Assembly: GCA_052273845.1 (NCBI GenBank)
Contig: DAVZHM010000012.1
Location: 1-30,823, forward strand
Length of the DNA: 30,823 nt
Direction of reading: 5' to 3'
Source of the DNA: Fimenecus sp052273845
Lineage (GTDB): Bacteria; Bacillota; Clostridia; Oscillospirales; Acutalibacteraceae
The notes under the pieces were generated by a model. That model was given only the letters and a program-made list of their open reading frames with translations. It had not been told where the DNA came from and searched no databases. Positions 28,677-30,823 of this stretch are shown piece after piece; the stretch's first letter is position 1; every line of letters begins with the position of its first letter. Both the position numbers and the translations under genes were made by a program.

Positions 28677-30823
28677 TCAGATCGAGTTCATTATGTTCAG
28701 CAGACTTTGATAGCTGTCTACATCGTGGTACACCACATTGCTTGTGGACATCTCGTTGAACAGCTTCTTGGCACAAGAGATTTTCGCCTGCTCAATAGGA
28801 CGCAGCTCAAGGCTTTCCATTGTACCTTTCGTTTCGGCTATGAAGAAAATATGCTTGACCTTGCCATCATAGAAAGCGATTGCCCAGTCCGGCGAATAGT
28901 TGCCCACCGGCGTGGGAATTTGGAAGGTTCTCGGCAATTTGGCGTAGACGCACACCTCGTCCGCCGCATCCAAATCCTCAGCAAACTTTCTCTCAATGCT
29001 CTTATCCGCCGAACCGTCCGTGAACACATAGTCCTGAATGGCTTTCTTGGCAAGGAACGCTTTATCAAAGCTCTGCGTTGCTTTTTCGGCTGTAAAGATG
29101 GAACTGTCGTATTCGCCCTCAATGGTGTCGTAGGAAATATGCTCTACGATCATTGTGGCTTTCTGCTCATTGATAAGCCGGATGACCTTTGTGATAAACT
29201 CCTCCGGGTTATTCCTGAACATATAGAGCTTGTCCACACGGATGCCTTGCAGGATAGCAGAAACCGTGCGCCGTGTCAGAACAGTACCCTCTGCGATTTT
29301 TCCGATGAGGTCATACTTGATCTGACTGGTTTCGGCGTGTTTGAGCGTCTGTGTCCGGGTCTTTTCGCCGGTGAAGGATGCTCCACGCTCGATCTCGTAC
29401 TCGTTCATTTCCGTTTTCTGCCGCCCGATGGTGGTTGTGTATTGCAGCTCGGAAACAAAGAGTTTTTCGTCAATATGGGCGATGGCGTTGCGGATCAGCT
29501 CGGCGCTTTCAAAATCGACGGTGTAGGCGTACTTATGGTTGATCTCACGCCACAATGCCTGAAACTCTCGCTTGGCGAAGTTCTCGTTGAGGGGATTTTC
29601 CTTGACCTTGGTTTCGTGACCGTCGGAGAACATATCCTTGAGAACGCTGTCATCATAGACCGCCTGAATGAGCGTGTGGATGCCGTCGGTCATCGGCCTC
29701 AGTTCCCCCGGCAGCTCCGCAACGGTTCCGTTCTTAACATCCTGACGGTACTTGTCCGTCACCTTGCGCTTCATATCCACATAGCCGTTCTGAATGAGAT
29801 AGAACTCAATAGCGTTGGCTTTCTCGTCGTCGATGAGTGTCGGAACATCGTCCACCTTAACATATTTGCCCTTGAAGTATTCGCTTGTCGCCACCGTGGG
29901 TCTGTCATAAAGCACGGTCTTAATATCCGACTGCAAGTCTGTCACAAAGGTCTTATAGCTTTCGCTGGCGACTACCGTCAGCGTGTTGATTTCGTGAACG
30001 CTGTCGCCGCAGCTCTGCACATCCATACGGTTGCCGTCCTGATTGACGCAAAGGCGCAAGCCACGACCAACCTCTTGACGCTTCGCCGTGTTGCTGTCGG
30101 AGTGCTTCAGGGTACAGATTTGGAACACATTCGGATTATCCCAGCCCTCACGCAGTGCAGAGTGGGAGAAGATGAACCGTGTCGGTTCGTCAAAAGACAG
30201 CAGCCGTTCTTTGTTTTTCAGAATCAGGTCGTAGGCGGAAATATCGTCGGAGAACTCGCTGCCACGCTTGAGCTGGCTGTCCACGCTGCGCCCTGTTTTC
30301 TTGTCAATGCTGAAGTAGCCCTTATGTACCCGGCTCACATCGCTGCAAGTGGACTTCAAATATTTCTGATACGGCGTGTCAAACATCGTAATGTGCTCGT
30401 TCAGAATAGCAAGATACTCCTGCTCAAAAATCACGCCGTATTCGCCAAGCATCTCGTCGCCGTTTTCATCGTACTGGCGGTACTTTGCCACTTCATCGAT
30501 GAAGAACAAGGACAAACACTTGATGCCCATATGAAAGAGCTTTTCCTCTTTCTCAAAGTGGGAGAGGATGGTTTCACGAATCTGAATGCGGCGCATATCC
30601 TTCTCGGACACATCGCCCACCACATTACCGGCTTTGATGACTTCGCCGTTGGTAAAGGTCACGGTGCCACGCAGGGGATCAATTTCGGAGATAGTATAGC
30701 CCTTGTACTGCTCCATTTCCTGCGAAACGAAGTAAAGGTCGTCCCCAACACCGAGAATACGGGTTTCAAGGTTGATGGACTTGTTATAACCGATCTCCAG
30801 CTCAATTTTTGCCATCGGCGGCT
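28677..30823 (-). CDS. res: type III restriction enzyme Res subunit, C-terminal part (partial at window edge)
   Basis: The frame is open to the right edge, so only the C-terminal 715 or so residues are visible. Res subunits (EcoP1I/EcoP15I type) are ATP-driven helicase-like restriction enzymes working with a Mod methyltransferase. Seen, numbered from the first visible Met at 30815: K-C-L-S-L-F-F-I-D-E-V (99-109), typical of Res; SF2 motif V-like S-A-L-R-E-G-W-D (219-226); motif VI Q-E-V-G-R-G-L-R (247-254); and a C-terminal PD-(D/E)xK nuclease, P-D-W (Asp643) with E-T-K (Glu661, Lys663). The P-loop and DEAD box must lie beyond the edge, as should mod. Base composition looks richer in G+C than the neighbouring element genes, suggesting a separate origin. 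Confidence 0.88.
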   Translation of the reverse strand, partial: PPMAKIELEIGYNKSINLETRILGVGDDLYFVSQEMEQYKGYTISEIDPLRGTVTFTNGEVIKAGNVVGDVSEKDMRRIQIRETILSHFEKEEKLFHMGIKCLSLFFIDEVAKYRQYDENGDEMLGEYGVIFEQEYLAILNEHITMFDTPYQKYLKSTCSDVSRVHKGYFSIDKKTGRSVDSQLKRGSEFSDDISAYDLILKNKERLLSFDEPTRFIFSHSALREGWDNPNVFQICTLKHSDSNTAKRQEVGRGLRLCVNQDGNRMDVQSCGDSVHEINTLTVVASESYKTFVTDLQSDIKTVLYDRPTVATSEYFKGKYVKVDDVPTLIDDEKANAIEFYLIQNGYVDMKRKVTDKYRQDVKNGTVAELPGELRPMTDGIHTLIQAVYDDSVLKDMFSDGHETKVKENPLNENFAKREFQALWREINHKYAYTVDFESAELIRNAIAHIDEKLFVSELQYTTTIGRQKTEMNEYEIERGASFTGEKTRTQTLKHAETSQIKYDLIGKIAEGTVLTRRTVSAILQGIRVDKLYMFRNNPEEFITKVIRLINEQKATMIVEHISYDTIEGEYDSSIFTAEKATQSFDKAFLAKKAIQDYVFTDGSADKSIERKFAEDLDAADEVCVYAKLPRTFQIPTPVGNYSPDWAIAFYDGKVKHIFFIAETKGTMESLELRPIEQAKISCAKKLFNEMSTSNVVYHDVDSYQSLLNIMNSI

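Overview
The window looks like chromosome of an anaerobic Firmicute, most likely a gut Clostridia of the Oscillospiraceae/Ruminococcaceae type (inference). The grounds are canonical TTGACA/TATAAT-type promoters, AGGAGG ribosome sites, mid-range G+C, a DUF6809-like protein, an NSS-type transporter, a membrane-anchored cohesin-domain protein, and a guaA-linked clostridial-type mobilizable element. No rRNA, tRNA or CRISPR array was seen.

Layout. (1) 1-4,850, minus strand: a promoter and structured leader reading off the left edge, a flavin-reductase-like protein, an HtrA-type membrane protease, then the histidine kinase and response regulator of a two-component system. Phased TTAA repeats in front of htrA suggest that the regulator controls the protease. 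(2) 4,858-8,330, minus: a tight galM-ilvN-leuC-leuD operon with a clear promoter, a very short leader and a terminator. (3) 8,350-14,853: an orphan terminator with a possible small membrane peptide, then a plus-strand operon FHA protein - SEDS glycosyltransferase - class B PBP - GH28-like glycosidase - NSS transporter. This pairs a septal or elongation peptidoglycan synthase with unrelated scavenging genes. (4) 14,863-19,505: cytidine deaminase, a PG-binding/LysM/M14 wall peptidase, a small DUF6809/XRE module with overlapping divergent promoters and a palindromic operator, a hairpin-rich array, a membrane-bound glycerophosphodiester phosphodiesterase, and a secreted, membrane-anchored cohesin-domain protein. 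(5) 19,614-22,530: purA-guaA, the two branch enzymes of purine nucleotide synthesis, behind a perfect consensus promoter.

(6) 22,531 to the right edge is an integrated mobile element abutting the 3' end of guaA: tyrosine integrase, excisionase-like protein, ParB-like protein, MobP-type relaxase, a MobC-like accessory protein that seems to have lost its start codon, a four-hairpin candidate oriT, a KRGRP-motif protein flanked by twin palindromes, a sigma-region-4-like protein, a truncated-looking zinc-ribbon protein, and the C-terminal two-thirds or so of a type III restriction (Res) subunit that runs off the window. No conjugation (T4SS) genes are visible, so what is seen fits an integrative mobilizable element, or one end of a larger ICE, carrying a restriction-modification defence cargo.

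The most interesting items are the candidate oriT next to a start-less mobC, the compact divergent DUF6809/XRE switch, the twin palindromes in the element, the TTAA repeats ahead of htrA, and the cohesin-domain membrane protein with no visible dockerin partner.
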